Origin: Carettochelys insculpta
Lineage: Eukaryota; Chordata; Testudines; Carettochelyidae
DNA: 64,000 bases
Reading direction: 5' to 3'
Assembly: GCF_033958435.1 (NCBI RefSeq)
Contig: NC_134158.1
Location: 6,591,837 to 6,655,836 of the forward strand
Position 1 is the first letter of the stretch, and the number at the start of each line of letters is the position of its first letter. A model generated the notes under the pieces. The model searched no databases, was not told the origin of the DNA, and was given only the letters and a program-made list of their open reading frames with translations. Made by a program: the position numbers and the translations under genes. Below are positions 11,218-22,517 of this stretch, piece after piece.

Positions 11218-12094
11218 TTTATAGCTGCAATGCAGTACTGTTCTGCTTTTTTGTTTCACTAAGGAGCGGGTGGGGAAATAGCTCTTCTGAGGGTACGTCT
11301 TACATTACAACTGGACACGCAAATCCCATTCAAGCACACACGCCTGAGCTAGTGCCAGTGCAGCTAGCTTGCTGAAACGAGAGGTATCGTTTGTTGCCCT
11401 AACTGGGCCCACAAAGGTAGCCCGATTTATCCTGAGCTGTAAAAAGTTCATACAAATGTCACAGTAACATTTCACACCACAGGACAGGTGAAGGAACCAC
11501 AAAGGCTGAATTAATCCCAGCTGAAAGGCCTCCTGACGCAATTCAAGGAGTGAGTTCTGATCACGCCTAATAAATAGGGCTCCAAGTGGGTCGCAGGGTT
11601 GTGGCAGTCATGGAGTCCGTGATTTCTTGTGATTTCTGAAGCAGCCAGTGTAGCTGATCCCAGTGCTACCCTGTACCCCCAAGATTCAATCCAACCAGAG
11701 CCCAGAGGTCTGCACAGCCAAGGGTGACTGGTGAAGGGGATTAGGGGTGGCTCACAGGTCATGTGACCTCCTCCCAGCCTGGGGAAGGGCCAGGACAGGT
11801 CCCTCCCCCCCAAGCCATTCCCTGCCTCTTCCTTGCCCCAGCAGATGGAAACCAGCGGACTCTGGCAACCCTGTGCATGGGCAACAACCAATGAAATGCC
11901 TTGTGGGACACATGCAGGACCCCGATTGGCTGCAGGTTGCCCACCACTGATTTAGATGGGGTCCTGCCCTGAGGCAAGATGGTTTGAATCCCTTCCCCAC
12001 CTCCTGTTCATTTCCTCTCTTGCAATGTCCCCGTCTGCATCTAATACTCCAGGGAATGTCTTCACAACCCAGAAGATTGACCTGGTCAGGCTCT

Positions 12095-13610
12095 TTCAGG
12101 GCTGATCCCCACTCTGACACTCTGAGTGCAGAAAGGGGGGCCCACAAGTGACCTTAAAAATGGCCTTGCCTTTATAGTGAGTTAGTTAAAGCCCATTACT
12201 TTTGCTGGCGTGTAGGGCAGCAGTGAAGGTCCTCGACTTCTCCCCGTCTTTGGCCACCTTCTCCAGCGTGTCCCAGTTGTGGTTCATTCTCTTTGTGTCG
12301 GCCTCAGCAGTACGTTGCCATGTTGTCTTGGGCCTCCCACATTTCCGTTGCCCTTCTGGCATCCAGTGAAGTGCTGTCTTTACAATGGCATCTGCCTCCC
12401 TTCTTATCACGTGCTCTAACCATCTCCAGCGCCTTCTCACGATGACAATGGTCGTGTCTTCCTGGTGGCATCGCAGGAGCAGGTCATGGTTGGAGATGGT
12501 CTTCGGCCAAACGATGCGAAGCATCTTGTGAAGGCGAGTGGTGTGAAAGAGCGAGAGCTTGGCAAGGTCGCACTCTGTTCTCCGCCAGCACACTGAGCCG
12601 GATAGTAGTGGTGATACGACATAGTTCTGGCACAGCTTAAGCTTGGCGTGGATACTACTGTGTAGATCCCCATGCATTGTTCATACTTCTAAGGACGTTG
12701 TTGGCCTTGCTCAGCCTGCTCTGGGTGTCGTTCTTGGTGCTTCCATCATGGCAGATGATGCTGCCTCAGTACATAAAGCTGTCTGTGCTGGGTAAGTCTG
12801 CATCTTGCATCTTGCTTGGTGCTGGTGAATCTAGGTTGAGAGTCATAATCTCTGCGGGTTTTTTTTGGCTAACTCTTAGTCCAACCTGGCGTCCAAAGGC
12901 GCATAGGCATTGTGTTGTCTTTATAGGCTCTGCTTAAAAAAGCTCTTTAAGCTCCCTGACCCTAGAGGTAGGGGTAATCACCAACACCGCCAAGTAGAAC
13001 CTCACCCCCTTAAACCCAGGAAGACACAATTGGATGTCTCCCTGTGGGGTAACCCCCAAGCTTCCTCCTTTCCTTAGGAGAGAGCTTGGAAGCAAAGAAC
13101 TGTAATCTGATAGCTCACCCTTTTGGGCTAGACATACAAATATGCAGACACCCCTGTAGGACAGAGGAGTTAAATTATTGTCTTAAAAAAAGTAATTTAT
13201 TAGCAAAACAAAAGATAAAAATACACCAGGAATGTACTCCAGTCTACTTGGTTGCTGAGTATAATAAAAGAAACTCAAAACATCAAAGTTGGAGCAGAGA
13301 GATTCAGCTTAGAAGTTAACAGTGCACAGGGGGGAAACACAACAGCCAACCAAGCAAGTCGCACACCAAACAATAATCTGATCGTGTCTAACTAAACTTT
13401 TCCCTTCGACTTACGGATCTATGCACTGACTATGACATGGCCAGAATATTGGCCGGATTCATTCAGGCTGCTTAAGACGGAGCCTAGTGGTCTCTCCTTG
13501 CTCCAGCTCCGCGGACAAAGACTCCTCAGTCTGCAATTGTTTCCATAAAAATAGGATTCCTCTCTCCCCATTGGCTCACCCAGCTGCCCCCCCACCCAGC
13601 AGAGAACCCG
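12095..13610 (-). mobile_element. LTR-family copy 1 (antisense), split by a LINE
   Basis: Shares CCCCACTCTGACACTCTGAGTGCAGAAA-type start, GGATGTCTCCCTGTGGGG, GGAGAGAGCTTGGAA and the 'AGTAATTTATTA' (AATAAA on the minus strand) block with two other copies in the window. A LINE fragment interrupts it at 12178-12918. Reads as an LTR on the minus strand. Confidence 0.6.
12178..12918 (-). mobile_element. Non-LTR retrotransposon fragment (reverse-transcriptase C-terminus) inserted in an LTR
   Basis: The minus strand encodes a peptide with LLSGSVCWRRTECDLAKLS, LHKMLRIVWPKTISNHDLL, RRRWRWLEHVIRRE and RKCGRPKTTWQRT. This is a tail of LINE reverse transcriptase seen in many animal genomes; the clade is not assigned. 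An 8-bp direct repeat CTTTATAG (12170-12177 and 12919-12926) flanks it and matches the uninterrupted LTR sequence, so it is a clean insertion. Confidence 0.75.
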
Positions 13611-13897
13611 CTACAGGTCGGATAACAGTGACCAAAATGCCTCCTAAGCTACATCTAAGACCCTGATGAGATGCAGGTTGCCCATCGACGTAGATGGGGG
13701 TCCAGCCCCGAAGTAAGATAGTTTGAATCCTTTCCCAACCTCCTGTTCATTTCCTCTCTTGTAGCATCCTGGACGAATCTGATGTCCCAGAGTATGTCTA
13801 ATCAGGATATGTCTAATATGTCCCCATCTAATGTCCCAAGATAGGTCTTTAATACCCAGAAGATCAACCCAGTTGGGGCTGATCTGTTGGGGTTTGG

Positions 13898-14125
13898 TTT
13901 TGTGTGTCTAGTGCGGACGAGCTAAATCGAACTATCTGGGGTCAGCCATTGACCCCGTACACCTCGATATCACAAGGAGCCCAGAAGGTTGACGGGAGAG
14001 TTTCGGAGTGGGGACAGCCAGATAAGTCGATCCTAGAGACATCGATTCCAGCTACGCAATTGCTGTAGCTAGAATTGCGTAGCTACAATCAAAGTTAAGG
14101 TCAAGTGTAGACCTGGCCCCATGCC
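13898..14125. mobile_element. MITE with CTAGTGTAGACCTGGCC-type end
   Basis: GTCTAGTGCGGACGAGCTAAATCG start and AAGTGTAGACCTGGCC end. Matches 59972-60266 in its CAATTGCTGTAGCT and CCAGATAAGTC blocks. Confidence 0.6.
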
Positions 14126-14984
14126 TTTGAAAAAAAACCCTGCCCAATGCTCGGCTTGAGAGAACGGGCCCAAGGGTGGTCATTCGATCTGATTTCCGAT
14201 TCCTCTGAGCTATCACAATAGCATCAAAGCCCCCAGTCTGCACACTTGCTTCTGGGGAAGGAGAGCAGGAGAGGGGCTTGCTCTAATAGCGGCTAGCAGC
14301 CGACTTACCTGCTATTCAGAATGGTCGTCCGAATAGCCTGAGGGGCAAGTGGGGTCAGTCTGTAGCTTCACCAATACAGCAAACCCTCAATTTTACGGGC
14401 CCCAATGCAGCGGCCTTCAGGAGCAACAGACAACCCCATTATTCCCAAACTCCACTGGGGTCCATAAAATCCTCCCCCGCCCCCGCCAAAAAAAACTAAG
14501 GGACTTACCACTGCTGCGGCCGTTCCAGCATGGTGGCGGCTCCTCCAGGCACGTGCGGTGGGCGGGGCGGGGTCCCTCCAGTCGTGGGTGGCAAGGCAAG
14601 GTGCTGGGGGTCCCAGCCACAGTCTGGCAGCTGCAGCCACATGGCAGGCTCAGGTAGTTCTGGCTGCACCAGCAGCGGTCTGGTGAGTCCCCATCTTTAT
14701 TGGGGGGGTGGGAGGAGGGGCTGGGAGATCCTAGCAGGGGTGGGCAGGTAGTAAATGTCAGTAAAACCTCTTCCCACAGAACTGGCATCAGGAGATACAC
14801 AAATGCATTGTACAATTTGCAAGCTTTTGCCAACAGTTCTTGGCAGCCTAGACTCAGCCTGAGCGCTATGTGAATTTCTAAAAGCAGCAAGAGTCACGCT
14901 GCCTCAGGAAGAACCATCTGTCATGAAAGGGTGAGGTGGTTTTACACTGGACCTGAAAGACTGACATTTTTTCTTGACCTGCAC
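14126..14984. other. No gene recognised
   Basis: Contains a GC-rich patch (14520-14680) with GGTGAGTCC near 14690, but no supported exon. Confidence 0.35.
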
Positions 14985-14996
14985 CAGCTGCTTAAG

Positions 14997-15236
14997 TAAC
15001 AGAGAGAAAGCCGTGCTAGTCTATATACTATCAAAACAAAAAAGCAGTCCAGTAGCGCTTTAAAGACAAACAAAATAATTTATTAGGTGATGAGCTTTCG
15101 TGGGCCAGACCCACTTCTTCAGACCGTAGCCAGACCAGAACAGACTGAAGAAGTGGGTCTGTCCCACGAAAGCTCATCACCTAATAAATTATTTTGTTTG
15201 TCTTTAAAGTGCTACTTGCCTGCTTTTTTGTTTTAA
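14997..15236. mobile_element. Foldback SINE unit, long arms, 12-bp target duplication
   Basis: Arms of about 105 bp meet at CCCACTTCTTCAG-loop-CTGAAGAAGTGGG. CAGCTGCTTAAG lies at 14985-14996 and 15237-15248. The left arm keeps the GTAACAGAGAGAAAGCC head; the right arm stops at GCTTTTTTGTTTT. Confidence 0.88.
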
Positions 15237-15329
15237 CAGCTGCTTAAGAAGGGTCAAGACCCTCCACCACCTAGTGGACAGTAATGGAATAATCAACCCA
15301 CTAGAGAAGTGGATCATGGCCTGAAGTCA

Positions 15330-15840
15330 GGGCTAATTCCCCACTCTGACACTCTGAGTGCAGAAAGTGGGGTCCTGCAAAATCTTTAAAAAAACACCTT
15401 GCCTGTAAAAGGCCCTACTTAGAAAGTTCCCTAAGGTCAGAGGTTCCCTGACCCTGGGGGTAACTGCCACCACCAGCTGTGTGGAAAAAACCCCTAACCC
15501 AGGAAGATACACTTGGGATGTCTCCCTGTCGGGTACCCCAAGCTCTTAACTCTCTCTCAAGAGAGAGCTTAGCCATGAAGAACTGTAATCTAGTAGCTGA
15601 CCTTTTAGTCTAAGGCCTGAACATACTCAGACCCTTCTCCAGCACAAAGGGAATAGTTGGCTTTAAAAAAGTAATTTATTCACAAAACAAGAGAAAATAA
15701 ATTGTACCAGTTGCAGCACAGAGAGTTACTTCTCTGGGATCCATCTTAAAAGTTACAGGGGGAAAAAAATCAAATTATTAACCAAAGCAACTGAAAAAAA
15801 GGAATATGCAACATATACTAGAACACAGTCCCTCACTCTC
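15330..15840 (-). mobile_element. LTR-family copy 2 (antisense), truncated
   Basis: Same blocks as the other two copies (ACTCTGACACTCTGAGTGCA, GGGATGTCTCCCTGT, AGTAATTTATT). The match is lost just before the TTCGAA-rich MITE. Confidence 0.6.
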
Positions 15841-15848
15841 ACAGGCCT

Positions 15849-16568
15849 TAGCTGCGTCTACACGTGCACGCTACTTCGAAGTAGCGGCAGTAACTTCGAA
15901 ATAGCGCCCGTCACGTCTACACGCGTCGGGCGCTATTTCGAAGTTAACTTCGACGTTAGGCGGCGAGACGTCGAAGTCGCTAACCCCATGAGCGGATAGG
16001 AATAGCGCCCTACTTCGACGTTCAACGTCGAAGTAGGGACAGTGTAGACGATCCGCGTCCCGCAACATCGAAATAGCGGGGTCCTCCATGGCGGCCATCA
16101 GCTGGGGAGTTGAGAGATACTCTCTCTCCAGCCCTTGCGGGGCTCTGTGGTCACCGTGTGCAGCAGCCCTTAGCCCAGGGCTTCTGGCTGCTGCTGCTGC
16201 AGCTGGGGGTCCGTGCTGCATATACAGGGTCTGCAACTAGTTGTTGGCTCTGTGTATCTTGCACTGTTTAATGAAAGTGTGTCTGGGAGGGGCCCTTTAA
16301 GGGAGCGACTTGCTGTTGAGTCCGCCCCGTGACCCTGTCTGCAGCTGTGCCTGGCTCCCTTATTTCGATGTGTGCTACTTTGGCGTGTAGACGTTCCCTC
16401 GCTGCGCCTATTTCGATGTTGGGCTGAGCAACGTCGAAGTTGAACATCGACGTTGCCAGCCCTGGAGGACGTGTAGACGTTATTCATTGAAATAGGCTAT
16501 TTCGATGTTGCTACTTCGAAATTAGCTATTTCGATGTAGCGTGCACGTGTAGACGTAGCCCTTGTGTG
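15849..16568. mobile_element. TTCGAA-rich MITE with long terminal inverted repeats
   Basis: GCGTCTACACGTGCACGCTAC at the left is inverted at the right end (GTAGCGTGCACGTGTAGACG). CGAAATAGC/CTACTTCGA motifs recur many times. An 8-bp repeat ACAGGCCT lies at 15841-15848 and 16569-16576 and may be the target duplication. A second copy begins at about 63414. Confidence 0.75.
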
Positions 16569-16589
16569 ACAGGCCTGTTCTTTCCTACA

Positions 16590-16960
16590 GCCATCCACCC
16601 AACCTCAAGAAAATTCTCGCCAGCAGCCATCCACCACACCGCCAAAAAATAATCATGGAACCTATCCCTCCAACAAAACCTGTTGCCAGCTCTGTCCATG
16701 AATCTATACTAGAGATACCATCACTGGACCTAACCACATCAGCCAAGCATCAGGGGCTCATATTCCTGCACATCCACTAATGTGAGAGATGCCATCACTT
16801 ACCAGCAATGCCCCTCTGGCATGGACATTGGACAAGCTGGACTGTCTCTGCACCAAAGGATGAATGGATACAAATCAGACATTAGGAATCTGAACACATA
16901 TAAACTTGTCAGTGAGCATTTCAACTTGGCAGAACACTCGTCTGCTGGAAAAAAGTCTGG
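16590..16960 (+). pseudogene. Possible GIY-YIG endonuclease remnant (Penelope-like element)
   Basis: HPPNLKKILASSH, then after a stop QCPSGMDIGQAGLSLHQRMN and GYKSDIRNLNTYKLVSEHFN. CPSGxYIGQTG-(L)-RxNxHKSDI is the pattern of GIY-YIG domains at the end of Penelope-like retroelements; here the Y of YIG reads D. No reverse transcriptase is attached. The assignment is tentative. Confidence 0.42.
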
Positions 16961-17095
16961 ACACTGTGTATGAAGCAAGCAGGAGGGTTTATCACACGCA
17001 GCGCTGGTGGAGTGCCACTTCACCCATCAGGGCTCAGTGAAGCACTGCCAGACAATAGATTACAATTGATTATATAGATTATTGATGGGCGGGGG
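16955..17095. repeat. Interspersed repeat shared with 23396-23545
   Basis: GGACACTGTGTATGAAGCAAG, CAGACAATAGATTACAATTG and ATTGATGGGCGGGGG closely match the second copy at 23396. Both stop near the poly-G run. Family unknown, LTR-like in character. Confidence 0.6.
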
Positions 17096-17099
17096 GGAA

Positions 17100-17437
17100 A
17101 CTACTTTGAACAACAACCTTCTGCCTCTCCCAGATGAAGGAGAGTACCTTTGTTGGCAGATTCTTCCGGCAAAAAAGGTGTGGGGATGCTCCAGGGAACC
17201 TTCTGCCAACAGACAGGGCTTTCCACGACACTCGGCAGCCCTGCTTGTTGTGCTTCCAGTTCTGTTTTGCCGAGGGAGCGGCCAGGCAGTCTGGCCACTG
17301 TGCCTACAGAGCAAATCGCTCTTTCGATCCGCTTTTGTGTCTGGCTGCGCTCTGTCCGACAGACGTTTTGTCAGAAAATCTCTTCTGCTGGAAACATCTG
17401 TCAACAGATGCCTCTAGTATAGCCGTAGCGGTAGGGT
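17100..17437. mobile_element. MITE remnant with GTAGCC-type end
   Basis: TTTGTTGGCAGATTCTTCCGG and CATCTGTCAACAGATGCC recall the unit at 52624. Ends CTAGTATAGCCGTAGC. Confidence 0.4.
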
Positions 17438-17696
17438 TACATTAGACTTTTTCAGTTTGGGTCCCTTTATATGTATTATTGAACTAACAGTTTCTAAGGA
17501 CGTGACATGAAACCACAGTCCAACAATCAAAGGTAAGTTTGAAGCCTAGAATCTCCCTTGAGTTCCCAGTGCTATAAACTTGCATTAGGGATACTGGGGC
17601 CTGTTTGCTTCATTCTGGCATCAGCTGTGGTCATTCTGACTTTCCTGGGTAAGTGTGCGGATCCCATCTCTTCTGAAAACAGGCAGGTTGTGAAAA

Positions 17697-17825
17697 GTTC
17701 CAGAGGTGTTGCTGTGTTAGTCTGTAGCTGATAAAACAACAACCAGTCTTGTGGCCCCTTAGAGACTAATAGATTTATTAGGGTGTCAGCTTTTGTGAGT
17801 AAAAACCCCCACTTCATCACATGAA
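17697..17825 (+). mobile_element. Single SINE, sense
   Basis: CAGAGGTGTTGCTGTGTTAGTCTG head to CCCACTTCATCACATGAA end. A partial second copy lies at 18036-18085. Confidence 0.78.
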
Positions 17826-17877
17826 AATTCCACTTTATCTGCAGAAATTCAGGTCCTAATCAATCTGTTGCTCTCTA

Positions 17878-18034
17878 AGGCTATGGCTACACAGCAGAGC
17901 TATTCCGGGGATACCTCGGTGTCCTGAAATAACTACTCCGTATCTGTGAGACGTGCCTGTTACTTTGAAATATTTTTCAAAATAACAGGTACTACTTTGG
18001 CATCCTGAGTTTAGGCTATCATGTAGACTTAGCC
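17878..18034. mobile_element. Short MITE
   Basis: AAGGCTATGGCTACACAGC start and ATGTAGACTTAGCCTTAG end are inverted. Confidence 0.55.
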
Positions 18035-18228
18035 TTAGAAACTAACAGATTTATTTTGTGGGTAAAAACCACTTCATCAGATGATAACTCCATTTTAAAC
18101 ACAAAAGTTTAGGCCCTAATCAATCTGTTTAGTTTCTAAGATGCTAAAAGACTCCTCATTGTTCTGATGCTAGGGGCTTTGTCTTATATATTCATCTAAG
18201 ATAAATGCTAGCAGGCTATTATATGTCT

Positions 18229-18506
18229 GTGTCTACACTACAAAAATAACTTTGAAGTTGCTTACTTCGAAGTACAACTTCAAAGTAAACAACTTCGAAG
18301 CTGAGGGTCTACACACACCCTACTTCAAAGTAGGGCACCACTCCATTCCTGGGAATGGAGTAAGGACTTCGAAGTTGGGCTCCCTACTTGGAAGTTAACT
18401 TCGAAGTAAGGGACAATGTGTGTAGACTCTTTGCTGGCTACTTTGATGTAGTGCCTGACTCCGAAGTTAACTTGGAAGTTAGTTCCTAGTGTAGACCCAC
18501 CCTATT
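18229..18506. mobile_element. TTCGAA-rich MITE, shorter family
   Basis: GTGTCTACACTACAAAAATA start and CCTAGTGTAGACCCACC end, with many ACTTCGAAGT palindromes between. Confidence 0.65.
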
Positions 18507-18929
18507 TATATTTCTGTATGTTACACATTTAATGTTTAGCATTGTATTTAATACTATATGCAAATGTTTTGTCAAAATGCCTTTTTACTTTATCACAGTG
18601 TAACTTTTTGACATTGAAAACACCTGGTTCAATGTTTTTGAACAGAAGCTTTGCTGAGAATTCCACTTTTGAGGGAGATGTCAAAATTTACACTTTCCAT
18701 TCCATTTTCTGGCTAGCTCTCTGGTGATGTGACCCCCGTACTCCTAGAATGGCACTTTTGCTCCACTGGTCGGTAGACGATTGGAAGTTTCATCCTGCTA
18801 GGGCCAAGTGTTACAAGAACAAGGTCAACAACTGAGGCTGTAGTACGTGGTAGCCCCTGCTGTTTGCAGGTGTCTCTGCCACATAATGGGGCTTACTTGC
18901 TCCTTTTGTTTAGATACATAGATAGATAG

Positions 18930-19133
18930 AATAGTAACAGAGAGGAAGCCGTGCTAGTCTATACACTATCAAAACAAAAAGCAGTCAAGTAGCACTTTAA
19001 AGACTAGCAAAATAGTTTATTAGGTGAGCTTTCGTGGGACAGACCCACTTCTTCAGAGTGGGTCTGTCCCACGAAAGCTCACCTAATAAACTATTTTGCT
19101 AGTCTTTAAAGTGCTATTTGACTGGTTTTTGTT
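18930..19133. mobile_element. Foldback SINE unit in a GATA microsatellite
   Basis: CAGAGAGGAAGCCGTGCTAG head, AAGTAGCACTTTAAAGACTAG, CACTTCTTCAG, then the reverse arm. GATA repeats on both sides hide any target duplication. Confidence 0.8.
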
Positions 19134-19155
19134 TTGATAGATAGATAGATAGATC

Positions 19156-19490
19156 GAGTAAACTCTTTCATATCCGGCATTCTATCTTCAGAACTCTCAA
19201 ATCACCAACATTTTAACCATAAGTAATTTTATTGATGTGTTCTGTGAGTACAGTAGAGTGAAAGTGAATACCAATAAATACAGCAAATTCAGTATAAGTT
19301 TACAGTGTGCAGTACGACTGTGGCTGGTAAATAAAGCACTCTGCAGACATTGTTGTTTGTTTCTTATATCTAATCTTGTATTTTCTTTAGTGCTATGCAC
19401 TGCTAGGTGTACCTCTCTATTCTCCAGGCTATTTGAATATCCGGTAACCCTCCAGGCCCAGGGCTGCCGGCTATGAAAGAGTTTACTGTA
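19156..19490. mobile_element. Tigger-like MITE (AGTAAACTCTTTCAT ends)
   Basis: AGTAAACTCTTTCAT and ATGAAAGAGTTTACTG terminal inverted repeats. ATCCGGCATTCTATC and GCATTCTATC blocks recur in the copy at 54463. GATA microsatellites flank it on both sides. Confidence 0.8.
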
Positions 19491-19545
19491 GATAGATGGA
19501 TAGATAGATAGGGTGGATGGGGATGGATAGATAGATAAATCTGGA
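19488..19545 (+). repeat. GATA/GGAT microsatellite
   Basis: Runs of GATA with GGAT interruptions. Related tracts lie at 18912-18932 and 19134-19153. Confidence 0.85.
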
Positions 19546-20668
19546 TTCCTGGTCACAAACTATACCTCATGACCCTGCTTCCCCGTTACAGAAGCCCCAG
19601 GACTGGTCAGCAAGAAGCAGCTCTCTGGAGCTTCTGTGTCTCTCGTCTTCACACCCTGTCCCTTGCTCCTAACTTGGTCCTGGGAACCTCCCACAGACCG
19701 ATTTGCTCCCTAGGACTGGGTGGTCTAGATGGGGGCCCTGGCCATTCACCTTCCCTGGGGCAGCTGCTGTGGGGCCCCGGGAAAGGTCTCCCTGCCCAGG
19801 CAGCGCTAAGGGCTCTGTCCCATAAAGATCATCTGGCGGCAACAAGTCCCACCCCAGGGAGCTCATACACCAGTGACCTGTAACATGCCCTGTAGCAGCA
19901 AACGTGACCCCCTCTCCCCCAGCTGCTGCTGGGAAGTCTTCCAGGCCGGCCCTCCGCAGACGGATGCTGACGCAGCCTCACCAGCCCCACATGGCAGCAG
20001 CGTCCCTCGGAGACAATGCAACGGGAGCCTGGAGGAGCTGGTGTCTTGCCTGCAGCAGAGCCTGTGTCCCTCGGGTCGGGTCTGAGGCGTGTTCCCTACC
20101 CCAGAGGGGGGCCAGTTTGGAGGCAGCACTGGGTACAATGGCACCGGTCTCTCCTGCCCACCACCTGTAGGGCCCGGCCCTCCTCCCCAGAGCTGAACTG
20201 CCTAGGGCTGGTGCTGAAGCAAGGCCAGCCGTGGGAAGGCTGGAAGGAGACGGTGTCTGCTGGGGTCAGCTGGCCGTGTGACCAGGGCCAGTCTCAGGCG
20301 GGGGAACTCTCCAGTCTGGCCACTTTGGAGCAGTATTATCAGCCAGGCCAGAAGAGGAGCAGGGCCCACTTGCCTTACAGGGCCCAGCCAAGCTCCACAC
20401 ACCGCTCCCCACCTGCCCTGAGTTGCCAAGACACATGTCTGGGTGGTGGGAGAGGTCTGGGTGTGTTTGGGTGCTGGGCAGAGGGGGGTCTGTGTGGGGC
20501 ACTGTATAGTTGTGGGGGCGGGGCTGAGAGGAAGGACACCGGGGGGAGATCTCTATGATGGGGCACCAAGGAGAGTGAGCTGTCTGTCGGGGGCTGGGCA
20601 GTTGTGGGTGAGTGTGTGGTGGTGGGAGGGCAGACATTGCGTGCCTGAATTCTTTGGTGGAACTGGGG
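19546..20668. other. GC-rich region without a supported gene
   Basis: A plus-strand frame at 19873-20085 (with LEELVSCLQQSLCPSG) looks slightly like a lectin stalk, but it lacks a usable donor and a CTLD follow-on. Confidence 0.3.
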
Positions 20669-20751
20669 GGCCACGTCTACACCAGCCAGTCTTTTTGAAA
20701 AAGCCGGGCTGGGCTTTTTTCGAAAGAACCTGCGGAGCAACTACACACAAA

Positions 20752-21008
20752 GGCTACGTCTACACTAGCACAATCTTTGAAATGGCCATGCAAATAGGAA
20801 TACAGGGATTTTGAAGTTGGTGGGGTCCTTTCGAAAAGGAGCCCCGTCTGGATGAGCTGCGCAGCAGCAAAAAGCGGCAATTTCGAAGAGCCGTGACCAG
20901 CAGCATGCTAATGAGGCGCTGAATATGCATTTCAGTGCCTCATTAGTAATCTTCAAAATAGCCATTTGCATGGTCATTTCGAAGATTTGGGCTGGTGCAG
21001 ACACGGCC
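20752..21008. mobile_element. TTCGAA-family MITE nested in a larger MITE
   Basis: GGCTACGTCTACACTAGC...GGCTGGTGCAGACACGGCC. Same family as 32090-32480 (CATTTCGAAG, CTCATTAGTAA, CATGCTAATG blocks). Confidence 0.7.
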
Positions 21009-21358
21009 AAAATGCACTCTTTCGAAATTAAATCGGAAGAACTCAGCACTTTTTCTGGCAGCCCCCTTCCTCGCCCAGATAGAGAACAGTGTCTTTCTCT
21101 GAAAGATTCTTTGGGCAAAAAACATGTGTGGATGCCCCAGGAGCCCTCCTTTTGAAAGAGCACTCCTCGTGGCACTGGATTTTTTGACCTGTGGCCTGTT
21201 CTTTCGAAAGAGCAGGGGCTGGGTGGACGCTCTCTACCAAAAGAGCCGATCGGTTTTTTCGATCCACTTTGTGTGTGGATGCAATCTTTCGAACGAAGTC
21301 CTTTTGGAAGAGATTTTCCGGACGAGCTTCTTTCGAAGGATCTCACTGTACTGTGGAC

Positions 21359-21558
21359 AGCAACGAAGGGTCCTGTGGCACCTTATAGACGAACAGAAAA
21401 GTTTTGAGCGTGAGCTTTCGTGAGATGAAATGATCAGATGAAGTGAGTCTGTGCTCACGAAAGCTCATGCTCAAAACTTTTCTGTTCGTCTATAAGGTGC
21501 CACAGGACCCCTCGTTGCTGTTACAGATCCAGACTAACATGGCTACCCCTCCGATACT
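21359..21558. mobile_element. Foldback SINE unit with 12-bp target duplication
   Basis: GGGTCCTGTGGCACCTTATAG and its inverted copy, then the head in reverse (AGACTAACATGGCTACCCCTC). TGTACTGTGGAC at 21347-21358 and 21559-21570. Confidence 0.87.
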
Positions 21559-22019
21559 TGTACTGTGGACGTAGCCCGGAAGTGCTGGTAACAGACAGAC
21601 AAATACTTTTGAACAATGCTTGCTGACGCACTAGCACCAATGGCAGATATCTCGTATCGCTCAGTGAGGATTGTGGGGCACAGTGACCTCCAGAGGTCAC
21701 TTAAGGTAATTCTCAGGGCCAGATGAGGGAATAAGTGAATTTTGCTTCCAGGGCTGAACCAAAAAAAGGCAAGGGGAGAAGTTACCATTCAAACTATAAC
21801 TGGATTTTAGAACAAATTCAGTTAACTGGAAAAAAAATAACACTTTCATTTGGTTTGGTCACCTAAAAAGGTAATTTTGGTATTCTCACCTTATCAGCTA
21901 CTAGGAATGGGCCACATCTGCCCTGAATGAATTCACCTTCTTAGCTCTGGTCCTCTGCTGGTAATGCAACAGTCCCATATTCGTCTGTATATTTAAATCC
22001 CTGCCAACCTGAAACTTCC

Positions 22020-22125
22020 ACTCCGTGCACCTGATTAAGTGAGCTGCTGCCCCCAAAAACTTATGCCCAAATAAATGTTTTAGTCTTTAAGGCCCTATGG
22101 GACTCCTCATTATTTTAACCAACAG
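22020..22125 (-). mobile_element. Single SINE fragment, antisense
   Basis: CACCTGATTAAGTGAGCTGC, TTTTAGTCTTTAAGGCCC and GGGACTCCTCATT. Confidence 0.6.
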
Positions 22126-22517
22126 CCATTACTTTTTACTTTATTTGAAGGTGTTTTTCATCCTTTTCGCATTCATTCATTATTGCAACAGTGAAATTGC
22201 AAATTGCAAAAAAAAAGTTCAAAATGAGAGGTAGAAACAAGATAGTTTGAAATGAACCATTTTATCTTTTTTCAGCAAAATAAAAGTTGGGCCCCAAACT
22301 ATTTGTTGAATTCAACTCAAAATTGTAAATCATTTGAATACCAAAAAAGTGCATTAGTTAGCAAATTTAGTTGTTATTGATTTATTTTGCCCAGCTCTAG
22401 TGAACAGGACAGTTGTCTTAAGAGTGCTACTATAACGATAGATATTATTTCATCAGTGCACACAAAAGGCATAGTTGTGTTACCTACTACACAGGCAATA
22501 ACATACTCCAGTTGTCT

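Larger units (their letters stand above)
20669..21576. mobile_element. TTTCGAAAG-rich MITE carrying two later insertions
   Basis: Starts GGCCACGTCTACACCAGCC and ends GGACGTAGCC. Another MITE (20752-21008) and a foldback SINE (21359-21558, 12-bp duplication) sit inside. Confidence 0.65.

Noticed and set aside
19873..20085. Plus-strand frame with LEELVSCLQQSLCPSG, resembling a lectin stalk
   Set aside because: No GT donor at the needed place, no CTLD exon follows, and similarity is only to short Leu/Cys spacing.
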